Shown in pieces: positions 8,653 to 19,960 of a DNA stretch of 64,000 bases. The DNA is from Bryobacteraceae bacterium. GTDB taxonomy: Bacteria; Acidobacteriota; Terriglobia; Bryobacterales; Bryobacteraceae. The position numbers were made by a program, and so were the translations under genes. The notes under the pieces were generated by a model that saw only the letters and a list, made by a program, of their open reading frames with translations, did not search any database and was not told the DNA's origin. Numbering within the stretch: the stretch's first letter is position 1; each line of letters opens with the position of its first letter. Where the stretch lies: positions 99,625 through 163,624 of the forward strand of contig JABAQT010000002.1 in the NCBI GenBank assembly GCA_019187195.1. The letters are read 5' to 3'.

Positions 8653-11599
8653 TCTCTTTCTCCCCGTCCACGGTTCCCTCGGGCCGGATGATCTTGAGAT
8701 ATCCCACCGCGGGACGCACGTTGATCTCTTCGAGCACCCGGAAGCGCCGCCCGTTTTCCATCAGGCGCGATACCTCGCTCTCCCGGTCTCTCAAGTCCCC
8801 GAAAGTGATTGCTTTCGCCGGGCACGTCTGCTGGCAGGCCGTCAGTATATCGCCGTCCCTCACCGGCCGGCCTTCCGTCTTGGCGATCATCTTCCCGTCC
8901 TGAATCCGCTGCACACAAAATGTGCACTTCTCCATCACCCCGCGGCTGCGGACCGTGACGTCGGGATTCAATGCCAGGTTCGCCATGCGGTCCTCGCGGG
9001 AGTATGCAAACCAGTTGAAACGCCGGACTTTGTATGGACAGTTGTTGGCGCAGTAGCGCGTGCCCACGCAGCGGTTGTAAGTTTGCTGGTTCAGTCCCTC
9101 GTCACTGTGCGAAGTGGCCAGCACCGGACAAACCGTTTCGCACGGCGCGTGATCGCACTGCTGGCAGAACATCGGCTGGTGCGCCACCCGGGGGTTCTCC
9201 GGAGAGCCCGAATAGTAGCGGTCGATGCGCATCCAGTGCATCTCCCGCTTCCGCCGCATCTCGTCCTTCCCCACAACCGGAATATTGTTCTCCGCCTGGC
9301 AGGCGACCACGCACGCCGAGCACCCGGTGCAGGCATTGAGATCGATCACCATCGCCCACCGGTGAACGGGGTACGTATGATCGGGCGGCCACAACTCCGG
9401 CCGCGGCGCCTCTTTCAATGGGCCCGGGTGCTCCCGCACCTGGACCAGCGTCGTTTCCTGCACGATAGGCCGTGGGCCGCTGCCCGCCGGCTTGAGCCGC
9501 TCGGGTACGGAGAGCGAATGATGCTCCTGCGTGCAAGCAAGGTCCGTGTGCTTCCCGGTCCTGGTGACCTTCGCTCCCCCGCGGGAATAGCGGAGCGCTC
9601 CCCTTTCGAGCGTCAGCAGTGGAGCCGCGTTGAGCCCCACCAACCCCTTCTCGTTCAAGGTCGGCCGCGCTTCAATCCACTCGGGTCCGGCCTTTGCAAA
9701 CCGCGCCGACAGCCGGCTGCCGAAGCCCAGCGCCACCGCCACGGTTTCTTCATGCTGGCCTGGCTGCACGAGAGCGGGAAGCTCAAACGTCTGCCCGCCG
9801 CACTCGACGCGCACCACGTCGCCCATTGCCACGCCCATCTTCGCCGCCGCTCCGGGAGCCAAACACGCATAGTTGTCCCATGCCACCTTGGTCACCGGAT
9901 CCGGCACTTCCTGAAGCCACGGGTTGTAAGCATGGCGGCCTTCAAACAGAGCCGGTTTGGCGTAGAGCACCAAGTCAAAGCCTTCCTGCCGCGTGGTCTC
10001 GCCTCCCTGGGAAGCCGCCGCCTCGCGTACACCGGCGGTCTTGGCGCGCGCCGCCGGTTCGTACTGCGCGAAACCATCCTGCAGGGTCTTCTCCCAGAAC
10101 CGGTCAAATGCGAGCCCGGATTTCGTTCTCGGGAAGATCTCCTTCTGCCAGTGGTCGCGCACCATGTCCAGCACGGGGCTCGGCTTTCCGGACCACGCGG
10201 CCAGCGTCTCCACCCAGGCTCTTGTCCGGAACAGCGGCCGCAGACAGGGCTGCACCAGGCTTGCCGTTCCATCCACCGGTTCGGCGTCGCCCCATGATTC
10301 GAGTGTGTGCGACGCCGCGGAAACCACATGCGCCTTGGCCGCCGTCTCGTCCAACCGCTCGGCGTGAACCACCAGCAGTTTCGCCTTCCCCACCGCGTCC
10401 CCGCCCGGCAGTTCGAATACCGGGTTCGCGCCCGCGACAATCAACACATCCACGCGGCCGTCGCGCAGTTCGGCCATCAGGTTCTCGAGCGCGCGGTCAT
10501 CGCCGCGCCGCTGCCGGCTGGAGCGGTCCGTCTCGAGTACGGTCCCGTAGTTGCCGAGTTCTTCATTGATCCGGTTCACCAACGCCTGCGTGGCCACGTC
10601 CTGGCTTCCCGAGATGACCAGCCCGCTCCCGCGGGCTTCCCGCAGCCGCTTGGCGCATTCCGCCACTTCCGCGCGGCTCGAACTGCCGGTTCGAACCGCC
10701 TCGGCCAGATCGCTCACAAACCGTCCCATCTCGCCGGGGCTGAGCAACACCCGCCGGTCCGCCTTCGTCCCCGTGAGCGACATCCGCGACTCCACCTGGG
10801 CGTGCCAGGCGTAGCGCGTCCCGCCCGGGTCGCGCGAATCCGAGTAGCCGCGCGCGAACTCGACCGGCGAGATCCACGTTCCGAGAAAATCGGCGTCGAT
10901 CGACACGATCACGTCCGCTTTGTCGAACCGGTAGCGCGGCAGGATTCGCGCGCCGTGCGTCCGCTCATGCGCGTCGAGAATCGCCGACGCGGACAGGGCG
11001 TCGTATTCCACGTGCCGGGCGTTGCGAAAGCCTTCGAGAAAACGGCGGATCCATGCCGATTCCGTCGGGCCATGCAGGGTTCCGGTGAGCAGACGCACTG
11101 CGCTTCCGTTCTTCCTGGCCTCGTCAAGACGGGCCAGTACGAATTTATCAGCCTGTTCCCACTCCGCGGGCTTGCCATCGAGCAGCGGCTGCGCCACACG
11201 CTGGCGGTCGTAAAGCCCGAGAATCGAAGCTTGACCCACGGCGCACAAACCGCCCCGCGAAACCGGATGGTCGGGATTCCCTTCCAGTTTGATCGGCCGC
11301 CCGTCCCGGACCTTCACCAGCGTGCCGCAGGCCGCGGCGCAGGCGAGGCATGTCGAGGCGTAGTAAACCGATCGCCCGGGTATGAACCCCTCCGGTTGAA
11401 TCAGGTTCGGCTCGATCTTCGGAACCGTGCGGCTGCATCCGGCCAGCGCCGCCGACCCGAAACTGAAGCCTACGGCCTTCAAAAAACCGCGGCGGTCCGG
11501 ACCGGCTTCGATTCCGATAGGAGTCTCGTGGAACTCAGCGCCGTCCGGTTCGGAGGCAGCCTGCCACTCATCCAAGCTGCGCCAAAGTCTATCAGGCAT
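8645..11599 (-). CDS. actB: ActB, iron-sulfur subunit of Alternative Complex III
   Basis: 984 residues. A Tat signal ([14 protein letters not shown] at 36-37) ends in a lipobox-like LAGC with Cys55, so it is probably a periplasmic lipoprotein. The N-terminal domain resembles molybdopterin oxidoreductases and has Cys84, Cys87 and Cys91 plus a later Cys in GGLCAVG for one cluster, but in this family it lacks the pterin cofactor. The C-terminal third (from about 755) is a ferredoxin-type module: [38 protein letters not shown] and [18 protein letters not shown], enough for four clusters. It links ActC to the haem subunits. It starts 12 nt after actA. Confidence 0.95.
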   Translation of the reverse strand: MPDRLWRSLDEWQAASEPDGAEFHETPIGIEAGPDRRGFLKAVGFSFGSAALAGCSRTVPKIEPNLIQPEGFIPGRSVYYASTCLACAAACGTLVKVRDGRPIKLEGNPDHPVSRGGLCAVGQASILGLYDRQRVAQPLLDGKPAEWEQADKFVLARLDEARKNGSAVRLLTGTLHGPTESAWIRRFLEGFRNARHVEYDALSASAILDAHERTHGARILPRYRFDKADVIVSIDADFLGTWISPVEFARGYSDSRDPGGTRYAWHAQVESRMSLTGTKADRRVLLSPGEMGRFVSDLAEAVRTGSSSRAEVAECAKRLREARGSGLVISGSQDVATQALVNRINEELGNYGTVLETDRSSRQRRGDDRALENLMAELRDGRVDVLIVAGANPVFELPGGDAVGKAKLLVVHAERLDETAAKAHVVSAASHTLESWGDAEPVDGTASLVQPCLRPLFRTRAWVETLAAWSGKPSPVLDMVRDHWQKEIFPRTKSGLAFDRFWEKTLQDGFAQYEPAARAKTAGVREAAASQGGETTRQEGFDLVLYAKPALFEGRHAYNPWLQEVPDPVTKVAWDNYACLAPGAAAKMGVAMGDVVRVECGGQTFELPALVQPGQHEETVAVALGFGSRLSARFAKAGPEWIEARPTLNEKGLVGLNAAPLLTLERGALRYSRGGAKVTRTGKHTDLACTQEHHSLSVPERLKPAGSGPRPIVQETTLVQVREHPGPLKEAPRPELWPPDHTYPVHRWAMVIDLNACTGCSACVVACQAENNIPVVGKDEMRRKREMHWMRIDRYYSGSPENPRVAHQPMFCQQCDHAPCETVCPVLATSHSDEGLNQQTYNRCVGTRYCANNCPYKVRRFNWFAYSREDRMANLALNPDVTVRSRGVMEKCTFCVQRIQDGKMIAKTEGRPVRDGDILTACQQTCPAKAITFGDLRDRESEVSRLMENGRRFRVLEEINVRPAVGYLKIIRPEGTVDGEKENG

Positions 11600-11611
11600 G
11601 ATCTAATCCTT

Positions 11612-12265
11612 TTAAAAGTGACAGGTCGAGCAGTCCGTCGAGGCGTGCACGCTTATGCCCGCCACGCCTTCCTTGGTCGCCTGGCGATGGCAGTTCACGC
11701 ACCAACCCATGCTCAGATCCGAATACTGGCGAACCCGCTTCATCGTCTCCACCGGCCCGTGGCATTGCTGGCAGGCGACGTTCACCCGCACATGCGCGCG
11801 ATGGTCGAAATAGACAAACGAAGGCAGCGAGTGCACCCGGTTCCAGGCGATCGGTTGTTCCTTCTTGCCCGGATCGGGTTGCAAATTCGCGTCGAGCGCC
11901 AGCGCGTCATACAACTTCTGCAACTCCGGAGAGACGATCCGCCTCGGCTTTCGATTTTCCTTGGTGGCGAGTTCGTCTTCGGCATGCATCGCGCCAAGCG
12001 ACGCTGTCACCTCCCGGTGGCAGTTCATGCACAGGCTCGCCGGAGGAACCCCGGCATGCCGGCTGGTCTGAGCCGGGTAGTGGCAATAAAGGCAGGGGAT
12101 CTGCATCTCCCCCGCGTGCAACAGGTGAGAATAGGCGATCGGCTGCGCCGGCGCATACCCCTGCTGGTTGCCAGGCAGGTGCAGTTTTCCAATCCGCGTG
12201 GCGAGCAGAATGCAGGAAACGCCGAGTCCGATGGCCAGAACGATAGTAGCAATGCGGGTGTTCAT
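11612..12265 (-). CDS. actA: ActA, pentahaem cytochrome c of Alternative Complex III
   Basis: 217 residues with one N-terminal membrane anchor (about 5-22) and five CXXCH haem sites: C58-H62, C79-H83, C165-H169, C189-H193 and C212-H216. Length, haem spacing and position as first act gene match ActA, which receives electrons from ActB. The ATG begins 1 nt after the narK stop, the tightest evidence that the nar and act blocks are one transcript. The last haem site sits two residues from the C-terminus. Confidence 0.96.
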   Translation of the reverse strand: MNTRIATIVLAIGLGVSCILLATRIGKLHLPGNQQGYAPAQPIAYSHLLHAGEMQIPCLYCHYPAQTSRHAGVPPASLCMNCHREVTASLGAMHAEDELATKENRKPRRIVSPELQKLYDALALDANLQPDPGKKEQPIAWNRVHSLPSFVYFDHRAHVRVNVACQQCHGPVETMKRVRQYSDLSMGWCVNCHRQATKEGVAGISVHASTDCSTCHF

Positions 12266-12266
12266 A

Positions 12267-13601
12267 TCAGTGGGTCACCAGCGTCTTGGGAGGTTCGGCG
12301 GGCGCGGCCGCGGCCGGCGCCGCCTCACCGGAATATTTAAGAATCCAAGTCATGGTCAGCGATAGTAATGTAAGAAATACGAATACGATAAATCCGATGG
12401 CGTACCCCGCCTTCCCCAGGTCCCGCACGGCGAAGGCCAGGATGGGAGGCAATACGAATCCGCCAAATGCCCCCAATCCGCCGACCCACCCCGACGCGCC
12501 CCCCACCGCTTTCGGAACCGCCTGCGGCACCATCTTGAACACCGCCGCGTTGGTCACCCCCATGCCGAACGCCATCAGAACCTCCCCCGGAAGCGCCATC
12601 TCATATCGAGTCGCGCTGATCATCACCAGCGTCCCGGAAAGCAGAATCAGAAGCGCCAGCACGGCGGTGTTCTCGCCGCCCTCGCGCAGTTTATCGGCCA
12701 GTATGCCGCCACCCACGCGGATCAGCGATGTGAGCAAGGAGAACAGGCCGGCCAAGCCGCCCGCCAGCAGCGGGGAAAGACCGAAATATTGCGTGTAGTA
12801 AGTGGGCAGCCATGCGGTGAGCGCAATGAATCCGCCGAATGTTGTGAAATAGATGCACACCAGCGCCCATGTCTTCGAGCATCGCGCCGACTCGCGTAGG
12901 CTCTCCGCAAGATTGCGCGCCGGAAACAACTCCTGGCCGAGCGCGGCCGACTCGCGGCGCGCCTCCGCCTCGGGAACGCCCCGCTGCCGCAACTGGAAAT
13001 ACCACGAGTTCCGGCCAAGCAAGGCATACAGCACGGTCCCCGCCACCAGCATCAGAAACCACGCCACATAGGAGACGCCCAGGCCCCATTTCATCAGCAC
13101 GAAGGGCAGCACGAACGTGAATATACCGGGCGCGATGTTCCCCAACCCACCGTAAATCGCCAGCGCGCGCCCCTGCTGCCTCTGCCTGTGCCAGTAGGAA
13201 ACCTGGCTGATGCCCACTGAAAACGTGGCGATGCCGCACCCGCAGAACAACCCCAGCAGCAGCAGCGCCGGATACCACGCCGCCGTCAGATGATCCGGAT
13301 AGACCCATAGCGCCACCGCCGTCAGGCCGGACATGCCGATCAACGACAGGCACATCAGCACCAGGAACGGCTTCCGCCCCCCCGTGGTCTCCACCCACGC
13401 CGCGAACGGGATGCGCAACAGCGACCCCGAAAGCGCGGGCATCGCGATCAGGAAGCCCACCGCCATGGGGCTCAGCTCCATCACCTGTTGGAATCGCGTC
13501 GCCGTCGGTCCGAACAGCGCCACCGCCGCGAAACCAAAGAAGAAGCCTAAAGTCGCCGCCCACAGGCCTTGTGACGGTGTGCCGCGTAAGGTCCGTGTCA
13601 T
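12267..13601 (-). CDS. narK: NarK-type nitrate/nitrite transporter (MFS)
   Basis: 444 residues, twelve transmembrane segments, major facilitator fold. NarK-family traits are the SQVSYWHRQRQQGRALAI loop followed by GGLGNIAPG (nitrate signature 1) and GGASGWVGGLGAFGGFVLPP (signature 2). It imports nitrate and/or exports nitrite across the inner membrane, as expected for a cytoplasmic-side NarG. It follows narI by 10 nt and precedes actA by 1 nt. The single-copy arrangement does not show whether it is a NarK1 (proton symport) or NarK2 (antiport) type. Confidence 0.92.
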   Translation of the reverse strand: MTRTLRGTPSQGLWAATLGFFFGFAAVALFGPTATRFQQVMELSPMAVGFLIAMPALSGSLLRIPFAAWVETTGGRKPFLVLMCLSLIGMSGLTAVALWVYPDHLTAAWYPALLLLGLFCGCGIATFSVGISQVSYWHRQRQQGRALAIYGGLGNIAPGIFTFVLPFVLMKWGLGVSYVAWFLMLVAGTVLYALLGRNSWYFQLRQRGVPEAEARRESAALGQELFPARNLAESLRESARCSKTWALVCIYFTTFGGFIALTAWLPTYYTQYFGLSPLLAGGLAGLFSLLTSLIRVGGGILADKLREGGENTAVLALLILLSGTLVMISATRYEMALPGEVLMAFGMGVTNAAVFKMVPQAVPKAVGGASGWVGGLGAFGGFVLPPILAFAVRDLGKAGYAIGFIVFVFLTLLSLTMTWILKYSGEAAPAAAAPAEPPKTLVTH

Positions 13602-13611
13602 CGCCGCGCTC

Positions 13612-14313
13612 CTAACTCTTCGCCGCCGCGGGCCGCCGGTACCAGCGAACCACCTGAGGCCGGCGCCACAGGTAGGGATTCGGCGCTACCAGAATGTGGA
13701 CGAGCCGCGTGAAGGGGAAGAACCCAATGAGCAGAAAAGCGTTGACGATATGAAACTGAATCAGCCCCGGCATCACCGAAACCACGGCCATGTTCGGGTT
13801 CAGCTTCGCAACCGACCACAGGTAGGGCGTCACCGCGATGGCGAACCATGAAGACCCCCACGGATACATCATCGCTATCCCTATCCCGGAGAGCACTTGC
13901 AGGAGCAGGAGCCCGAGGACGACCCAGTCGGCGGGCGATGTTACGATCGCGATCTTATGGTTCGTGCGGCGCCGCGCCATCGCGGCCACCAACCCGGCCA
14001 GCGTCAGCAGCCCCGCCGCCAGCATGCCGATTTCCATCACCCACAGCCGCAGCGGAATCCTCGCCCACCACTCCACCTCGCGAGGAATCAGAAAAGCGGC
14101 AATGTGCATCCCGAGAACCGTCAGAATTCCATAATGGAAAGGCATCAGCGCCCAGAAATGCTGCCGGTTTTCGAGAAATTGGCTCGAAAGACTCGAATAC
14201 GTGAATGCGCCCGTCCGGTACCGCACAATCGTCATCAGGAAGAACGTGACCAGCGACACATACGGCAGAGCAATAAAAAAGACTCCGTAGAAATAGGCTG
14301 TTAGATTATTCAT
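13612..14313 (-). CDS. narI: NarI, respiratory nitrate reductase gamma subunit (cytochrome b)
   Basis: 233 residues with five predicted transmembrane helices, the usual NarI size. The sequence starts NNLTAYFYGVFFIALPYVS, typical of the family, and has His residues in helix positions expected for two b haems (AFWALMPFHYGIL, MHIAAFL, FHIVNAFLL). It anchors NarGH and oxidises quinol on the outer face of the membrane. Its ATG overlaps the narJ stop by 4 nt. With a membrane-bound cytochrome c encoded upstream, it may also exchange electrons with that protein, as proposed for Thermus. Confidence 0.93.
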   Translation of the reverse strand: MNNLTAYFYGVFFIALPYVSLVTFFLMTIVRYRTGAFTYSSLSSQFLENRQHFWALMPFHYGILTVLGMHIAAFLIPREVEWWARIPLRLWVMEIGMLAAGLLTLAGLVAAMARRRTNHKIAIVTSPADWVVLGLLLLQVLSGIGIAMMYPWGSSWFAIAVTPYLWSVAKLNPNMAVVSVMPGLIQFHIVNAFLLIGFFPFTRLVHILVAPNPYLWRRPQVVRWYRRPAAAKS

Positions 14314-14819
14314 GACTTTTCTCCCGCCGGAACGGTTTCCGGCACGAGTTCCGCAATCTCCTTGTTGAGGGCAACCACCAGCGGTAGAAACGGACTCTCC
14401 GTCTTGGCCAGGCCCTCCCGCAATTTCCCGATCGCGGGCAGCGCGTGCTTGCGGACAAGGTCCGTCCGTTCCTCTTCCGGCATACGGTCAATCAGTTGCA
14501 ACACATGGGAAAAGTGGTCAGGCAGTTCTTGCGATTCCGGCACCTCGTGGGCTCTCAGCGCGCTCCGCAACTGCACCAGAAAGTCCCCGCGATCGTAGTT
14601 CTCGCCGAAAAGATGCCAGCCGATGTCGAGTGTCGTCTCGGGATTCCAATCAAAGGTCTGCGTGAAAAGCTCCTGCAGCGCTTCCACCGGCAGTCCGTCG
14701 ATGGTTCGCAGGAACTCCTCCATCTCCGCCGATGGAGCGGCGGCGAGGCACGCGCGGGCCGACGCGTGGTAGTCCTTCGATGGATACGCCAGCAGGGCAG
14801 CCCACCGCGACAGGTTCAT
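14310..14819 (-). CDS. narJ: NarJ, nitrate reductase assembly chaperone
   Basis: 169 residues, all-helical, of the NarJ/TorD family that helps insert the molybdenum cofactor into NarG and attach NarGH to NarI. The start is set by the ATGA overlap with narH at 14816-14819; a longer open frame upstream is a narH shadow. Visible family traits are LLAYPSKDY near the start, PDHFSHVLQLIDRMPEEER, and EESPFLP-type text near 145 (KTESPFLPLV). It is not part of the final enzyme. Confidence 0.93.
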   Translation of the reverse strand: MNLSRWAALLAYPSKDYHASARACLAAAPSAEMEEFLRTIDGLPVEALQELFTQTFDWNPETTLDIGWHLFGENYDRGDFLVQLRSALRAHEVPESQELPDHFSHVLQLIDRMPEEERTDLVRKHALPAIGKLREGLAKTESPFLPLVVALNKEIAELVPETVPAGEKS

Positions 14820-16306
14820 AGCCCCCTCCTTGGTCCTTCCATGAAGCCGAATCCGACACCCTGCTTGTGGGCCAGCGGATCCTCGAGCATCTCCACCGCC
14901 TGCTCGCGATGCATCGGTGGAATCACGAACCGGTCCTCGAAGGTGCACAGCGATGTCAGTCTGTAGATCGCATCCGCCTCGGCCGGCGAGCAGTCGGCTT
15001 CCCGCAGCATCCGCTCCGCCGTGGCCATGTCTACGTCGCCGACCGTGAGCGCCCGCCGGTACCAGCGAACCGCCTTCTGCTTGCGCAGCGCGTAGCGCAC
15101 CTTGCCCGAATTGCCCGCCCCGAACATCGAGGCCATGTACTCGATGGGCGCGCGCGCCTCGTCGATATCGTGGAACAGATCGTCCGAAATGTTGTCCACC
15201 GTCGACCCCGTCTTCTGCGCCATGACCGGAGCCATCGGCGGCACGTAGAACAGCATCGGCAGCGTCCGGTACTCGGCGTGCAACGGAAGCGCGATCTTCC
15301 AGTCTTTGACAAAGCGGTACGTCGGTGATTTCTGCGCGGATTCCACCACCGCGTCGTGAACCCCGTTGTGCCGCGCCGCGGCCATCACCGCCGGGTCGTG
15401 CGGATCGAGAATCAGCGAGCGTTGCGCTTCGATCAATTCGTCCTGCGGAAGCCCGGCCACCTCGCGAATCCGCTCCGCGTCGTAGAGCACCACCCCCAGG
15501 TAGCGGATCCGTCCGACGCACGAGTGGAAGCACGCCGGTGCCTGCCCCGTCTCGAGACGCGGGTAGCAGAGGATGCACTTTTCGGACTTGCCCGTCTGCC
15601 AGTTGTAGTACATCTTCTTGTACGGGCATGCCGCAATGCAGGCTCGCCATCCGCGGCAGCGTTTCTGGTCCACCAGCACGATGCCGTCCTCGCCCCGCTT
15701 GTGCAGCGCGCCCGACGGGCACGATGCGACGCAAGCCGGGTTCAGACAGTGGTTGCAGATGCGCGGCAGGTAGAAGAACATCAGCCGCTGCACCGCGAAC
15801 ATCTGCGCGCGCTGCTCCGGGTTCAACTTCGCCAGGTTCGGATCGTTCTCCGCGTAGACCGGAGACCCGCCCATGTCGTCGTCCCAGTTCGGTCCCGCCT
15901 TGATCTGGATCAGGTCCCCCGTCACCATCGAAAGCGGCACGGCGGTCGGCTGGTCCGGTCCTTCCGGCGCGTTGAACAGGTGTTGGTAATCATACGTCCA
16001 CGGCTCGTAATAGTCGTCCATCGACGGCTGGTGCGGATTGTGGAAGATGTTGAACACCGTCTGGGTCTTGCTGGTCGATCGCAAGTGCAGATTGCCGTCC
16101 TCGACAACCCAGCCGCCGTGGTATTTCTCCTGGTCTTCCCACGCCGTCGGGTAGCCCGTGCCGGGCTTCGTCTCGACGTTGTTCCACCACATGTACTCGG
16201 TACCTTTACGGTCCGTCCAGATGTTCTTGCAGGCGATGCTGCAGGTGTGGCACCCGATGCACTTGTCCAGGTGGAACACCATCGACATTTGAGCGCGAAC
16301 GTCCAT
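14816..16306 (-). CDS. narH: NarH, respiratory nitrate reductase beta subunit
   Basis: 496 residues with four ferredoxin-type Cys clusters: C16-IGC-HTC-SIAC26, CNHCLNPACVASCPSG, CRGWRACIAACPYKK and CILCYPRLETGQAPACFHSC. The Trp in place of a Cys in the third group is the usual mark of the [3Fe-4S] cluster in NarH, the other three being [4Fe-4S]. It relays electrons from NarI to NarG. It starts 15 nt after narG, overlaps narJ by 4 nt, and has the family's normal length. Confidence 0.96.
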   Translation of the reverse strand: MDVRAQMSMVFHLDKCIGCHTCSIACKNIWTDRKGTEYMWWNNVETKPGTGYPTAWEDQEKYHGGWVVEDGNLHLRSTSKTQTVFNIFHNPHQPSMDDYYEPWTYDYQHLFNAPEGPDQPTAVPLSMVTGDLIQIKAGPNWDDDMGGSPVYAENDPNLAKLNPEQRAQMFAVQRLMFFYLPRICNHCLNPACVASCPSGALHKRGEDGIVLVDQKRCRGWRACIAACPYKKMYYNWQTGKSEKCILCYPRLETGQAPACFHSCVGRIRYLGVVLYDAERIREVAGLPQDELIEAQRSLILDPHDPAVMAAARHNGVHDAVVESAQKSPTYRFVKDWKIALPLHAEYRTLPMLFYVPPMAPVMAQKTGSTVDNISDDLFHDIDEARAPIEYMASMFGAGNSGKVRYALRKQKAVRWYRRALTVGDVDMATAERMLREADCSPAEADAIYRLTSLCTFEDRFVIPPMHREQAVEMLEDPLAHKQGVGFGFMEGPRRGL

Positions 16307-16321
16307 AGCTCTTCCTTTCCT

Positions 16322-19300
16322 CTACCAGCGCAGATCCGACAGCTTGCGTACCATCACGTGGGTATCGCGGTTTACGCCCGTCGGACCCCAATAATTCAAA
16401 TGGAAGGTGAACTGCCCGTAGCCTCCCATCATCAGATTCGGCTTCAACCGCACGCGCGTCAGGCTGTTGTGCCCGCCGGCCCGGCGGTATCCGCGTAGCG
16501 GCGACTTCGGAACCGAATACGTCCGCTCGGGCGAGTGATACTGGATACAGATGCCTCGCGGGATGCGCGCGCTGACAGCCGCGCGCGTCACCACCACGCC
16601 GTTATCGTTGTGTACCTCCACCCAGTCGTTGTCCACGATTCCGATCGAAGCCGCGTCGTGGTCGTTCATCCAGAACGGCTCCACCCCTCGCGAGAGTGTG
16701 GTCATGCGCTGGTTGTCGCCATAGGTCGAGTGGATGTGCCACTTGCCGTGCGGCGTCAGGTAGTTCAACATCAGCGATTCGTTCTTCTCCGTGGTGAACC
16801 GCAGGTCGGCGTAATCCTGCGGCAGCGGCTTCGGCTTGTAGCACGGCAAGTGCTCCCCGAAGTCGATATAACCCGGATGGTCCAGGTAAAAGTGCTGGCG
16901 CCCCGTCAGCGTCCGCCACGGAACCATGCACTCCACGTTGTAGCTGAACGGCGAGTACGCCCGCCCGTTCTCGGTCAGTCCCGACCACATCGGGCTGTTC
17001 AACAGCCGGAACGGCCGCGTCTGGAGCGTCTTGTAGTCGGCGCGCAGCGCGCGCGCTTTCTCCACCAGGTGCGCCAGTGGAACCCCCGTCTTCTGTTCCA
17101 TGTTCTGGTAGGAGCGGTAGGATAGCTCGCCGTTGGTCACCGAGGCAAACCGCAACACGGTGTTCGCCGCCTGTTCGTCCTCGTAGATCGAGACATACCT
17201 GCCGTTGTCGAACTCCACCGTGGGCACTTCCTTCAGCGCCTGTTCGTAGAAGTCCTTGATCGCATAGTGTGTCCCGTGCGCGCCCAGCCCGTTATCGCGC
17301 GCCAGTGGCCCGAAGGAGATGTACTGGTTATAGATGTTCTTGTAGTCGCGCCGGACGATCTTCAAGCCCGGCATCGTCTTGCCCGGGATCGCCTCGACCT
17401 CTCCCTTGGTCCACTCGGCGATCTTCGTCTGCGCGATCTCCGCCGAGGAGTCATGCGCCAGCGGACTTGCCACCAAATCCTCCACCAGGCCCGGAAAATG
17501 CTTCGGAGCCAGTTCGGAGAACTTACGCGAGATCGCCCGGAAAATCTGCCAGTCGGTCTTCGATTCCCAGCACGGCGGCACCGCCGCCGACAGCGGATGG
17601 ATGAAGCTGTGCATGTCCGTCGAGTTCAGGTCGGCCTTCTCATACCAGGTCGCCGCCGGCAGCACGATATCCGAATACAGCGCCGAAGTGTCCATGCGGA
17701 AGTTGAGATCGACAACCAGATCCATCTTCCCTATCGGCGCGGTCTTATGCCATTCCACTTCCTTCACCGAATCCTCGGCCAGTTCCTTGGCAATCAGGTT
17801 GTTGTGTGTCCCCAGGTAGTGCTTCAGGAAATACTCGTGGCCTTTCGAGGAAGCCATCAGCGCGTTGCCGCGCCAGATGTACCACATGCGGGGCCAGTTT
17901 TCCTCGGCATCCGGGTTCTCGACCGAGAAACGCAACCGCCGCTGCTTCAACGCGTCCACTGTCCAGGAGACGATCTCTTCATCGGTCTTCGCGCCCTGCG
18001 CGCGCGCCTCGTCCGCCAGTTCCACCGGGTTGCGGTTGAACTGTGGATAAAACGGCAGCCAGCCGTTCCGCACCGCCTTCACCTGCAAATCCGCCGTATG
18101 GCCGGTGGCCACCGAATCCGGCCGTTGATGCTGCGGCACCGTGTGGTAGTCCGTGAACTGCCGCTCATAGCGCCACTGGTCGGTGTTCATGTAGTGCCAG
18201 CTCGGCGCATTCTGCAACCGCGCCGCCGGATACCAGTCCCGCCCGAACGCGATCGAAGCCCACGATTCGCCCGGAGCCAGTTTTTCCTGCCCCACGTAGT
18301 GCGCCAGGCCGCCGCCGTTCACACCCACGCAGCCGCAGAACATCAGCGCGTAAATCGGAGCGCGGTACATCAGGTTGTTGTGATACCAGTGGTTGATGCC
18401 CGCTCCGATGATCACCGTGCACTTGCCCTTCGTAAAGTGCGCCGTATTGCCCCACTCGCGCGCGAAGCGGATCAGCGTCTCTCGTCCCATGCCCGTGTAA
18501 CGCTCGCTCCAGGCGGGCGTGTAGGGCTTGTCTTCCTCGTCGTAGGACGCCGGGTAAGCGCCCTCGAGACCGCGAGGCACGCCGAATTGCCCCATCAGCA
18601 GGTCATAGACCGTGGTCACCGTAACCGTCTCGCCATTGACCGTCGTCAGCCGCTTCACCGGCACATGGCGCTCGATCGATTTCGCCGCCCCGAAATCGTC
18701 GAAAACCACCGGGGCCGATTCGCCGCCAAGCAGCGTCAGCGCCGGCTGTATGTCCGTCCCGTCAAGGCCGTCCCGCAACAACAGGTTCCACTGTCCCTTA
18801 TCGCGCTGCCACCGGAACCCGCTCGAACCCATCGGCATTTTCACCCGCTGTTCGGCTTCGTCCCACATCAGGAACTTCCAGTCGCCGTTCTCTACGTCCG
18901 TATAGCCGGCCATACGGTTGGCGCGCAGCATCTGGCCCGCGCGCCAGACGTTGCCGTCCTGCTTCAACTCGACCAGGTATGGCGCGTCCGTATACTTCTT
19001 CGTGTAGTCGATGAAGTACGGCTCTGGCTTATCGTGATGGAACTCCTTCAACAAAACATGATTCACCGCCATCCACCACGCCGCGTCCTGGCCGGCGTTC
19101 ACCGGAATCCATTCATCGGCGTACTTGGCCACCTGGCTGAAGTCCGGCGCAAACACCCACATCTTCGTCCCGTTGTGCCGGGATTCGGCCGCGAAGTGGC
19201 AATCGGGCGTCCGCGTCATGTTCAGGTTCGATCCCATGACCGCCAGCAGTTTCGCGTTGTACCAGTCGGCCGACTCGTGGGCGTCGGTCTGCTCGCCCCA

Positions 19301-19960
19301 CACCTCCGGCGATGCCGGCGGCAGGTCGCTGTACCAGTCGTAGAACGACAGCAGCACGCCGCCGATCAGTTGCAGATAACGCGAGCCGGAAGCGAAGCTG
19401 ATCATCGACATCGCCGGAATCGGCGAGAAACCCGCGATGCGGTCCGGACCGTACTTCTTCGCCGTGTACACGTTCGACGCCGCGATGATCTCGAGCGCGG
19501 TGTCCCAATCGAAGCGGCGGAATCCGCCCTTGCCGCGCGCCTTCTGCCAGCGCTGGCGCTTCTCGGGATCCTCCACCAGGCTCCGCCATGCCTCCACCGG
19601 ATCTTCATGCGCCGCCCGCGCGCTCTTCCACAGATCGAGCAGCGCTCCGCGCACGTAGGGATACTTCACCCGCAGCGGGCTGTACAGATACCATGAGTAT
19701 GAAATGCCGCGCTGGCACCCGCGAGGCTCGTAGGGCGGCAACCCTGACTCGAGCATCGGGTAGTCGGTCGCCTGCATCTCCCAGGTGACGATCCCGTCCT
19801 TGACATAGATGTTCCAGGAACATCCGCCCGTGCAGTTCACTCCGTGCGTGCTGCGGATGACCTTGTCATGCTGCCAGCGGTTGCGGTAAAACTCTTCCCA
19901 CCCGCGCTGCGCGGGGTTGCTCTCGTCTTTAATCCAGATCAACGAGCCGTTGTTTTTCAC
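16322..19960 (-). CDS. narG: NarG, molybdenum catalytic subunit of respiratory nitrate reductase
   Basis: 1212 residues, close to the standard NarG length. The FS0 cluster ligands are His39, Cys43, Cys47 ([12 protein letters not shown]) and Cys82 (PRGCQRG). The molybdenum ligand corresponds to Asp253 in MTRTPDCHF, diagnostic of NarG against other DMSO-reductase members. The start lacks a twin-arginine motif, so the active site should face the cytoplasm, consistent with narK in the unit. It reduces nitrate to nitrite. Its ATG overlaps the upstream cytochrome gene by 4 nt. No nitrite reductase is encoded in the window. Confidence 0.97.
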   Translation of the reverse strand: MKNNGSLIWIKDESNPAQRGWEEFYRNRWQHDKVIRSTHGVNCTGGCSWNIYVKDGIVTWEMQATDYPMLESGLPPYEPRGCQRGISYSWYLYSPLRVKYPYVRGALLDLWKSARAAHEDPVEAWRSLVEDPEKRQRWQKARGKGGFRRFDWDTALEIIAASNVYTAKKYGPDRIAGFSPIPAMSMISFASGSRYLQLIGGVLLSFYDWYSDLPPASPEVWGEQTDAHESADWYNAKLLAVMGSNLNMTRTPDCHFAAESRHNGTKMWVFAPDFSQVAKYADEWIPVNAGQDAAWWMAVNHVLLKEFHHDKPEPYFIDYTKKYTDAPYLVELKQDGNVWRAGQMLRANRMAGYTDVENGDWKFLMWDEAEQRVKMPMGSSGFRWQRDKGQWNLLLRDGLDGTDIQPALTLLGGESAPVVFDDFGAAKSIERHVPVKRLTTVNGETVTVTTVYDLLMGQFGVPRGLEGAYPASYDEEDKPYTPAWSERYTGMGRETLIRFAREWGNTAHFTKGKCTVIIGAGINHWYHNNLMYRAPIYALMFCGCVGVNGGGLAHYVGQEKLAPGESWASIAFGRDWYPAARLQNAPSWHYMNTDQWRYERQFTDYHTVPQHQRPDSVATGHTADLQVKAVRNGWLPFYPQFNRNPVELADEARAQGAKTDEEIVSWTVDALKQRRLRFSVENPDAEENWPRMWYIWRGNALMASSKGHEYFLKHYLGTHNNLIAKELAEDSVKEVEWHKTAPIGKMDLVVDLNFRMDTSALYSDIVLPAATWYEKADLNSTDMHSFIHPLSAAVPPCWESKTDWQIFRAISRKFSELAPKHFPGLVEDLVASPLAHDSSAEIAQTKIAEWTKGEVEAIPGKTMPGLKIVRRDYKNIYNQYISFGPLARDNGLGAHGTHYAIKDFYEQALKEVPTVEFDNGRYVSIYEDEQAANTVLRFASVTNGELSYRSYQNMEQKTGVPLAHLVEKARALRADYKTLQTRPFRLLNSPMWSGLTENGRAYSPFSYNVECMVPWRTLTGRQHFYLDHPGYIDFGEHLPCYKPKPLPQDYADLRFTTEKNESLMLNYLTPHGKWHIHSTYGDNQRMTTLSRGVEPFWMNDHDAASIGIVDNDWVEVHNDNGVVVTRAAVSARIPRGICIQYHSPERTYSVPKSPLRGYRRAGGHNSLTRVRLKPNLMMGGYGQFTFHLNYWGPTGVNRDTHVMVRKLSDLRW

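Noticed and set aside
8645..11599. ActB read as a molybdopterin reductase
   Set aside because: Its N-terminal domain looks like one, but the gene order and the ferredoxin-type C-terminus identify ActB, which does not carry the pterin.
10307..12340. A 677-codon frame antisense to actA and actB
   Set aside because: Shadow of two well-supported genes; composition is unlike any protein family.
17267..19696. An 809-codon open frame antisense to narG
   Set aside because: It is Arg/His/Pro-rich with no domain and lies fully opposite a motif-perfect NarG. High GC coding DNA often leaves the opposite strand open.
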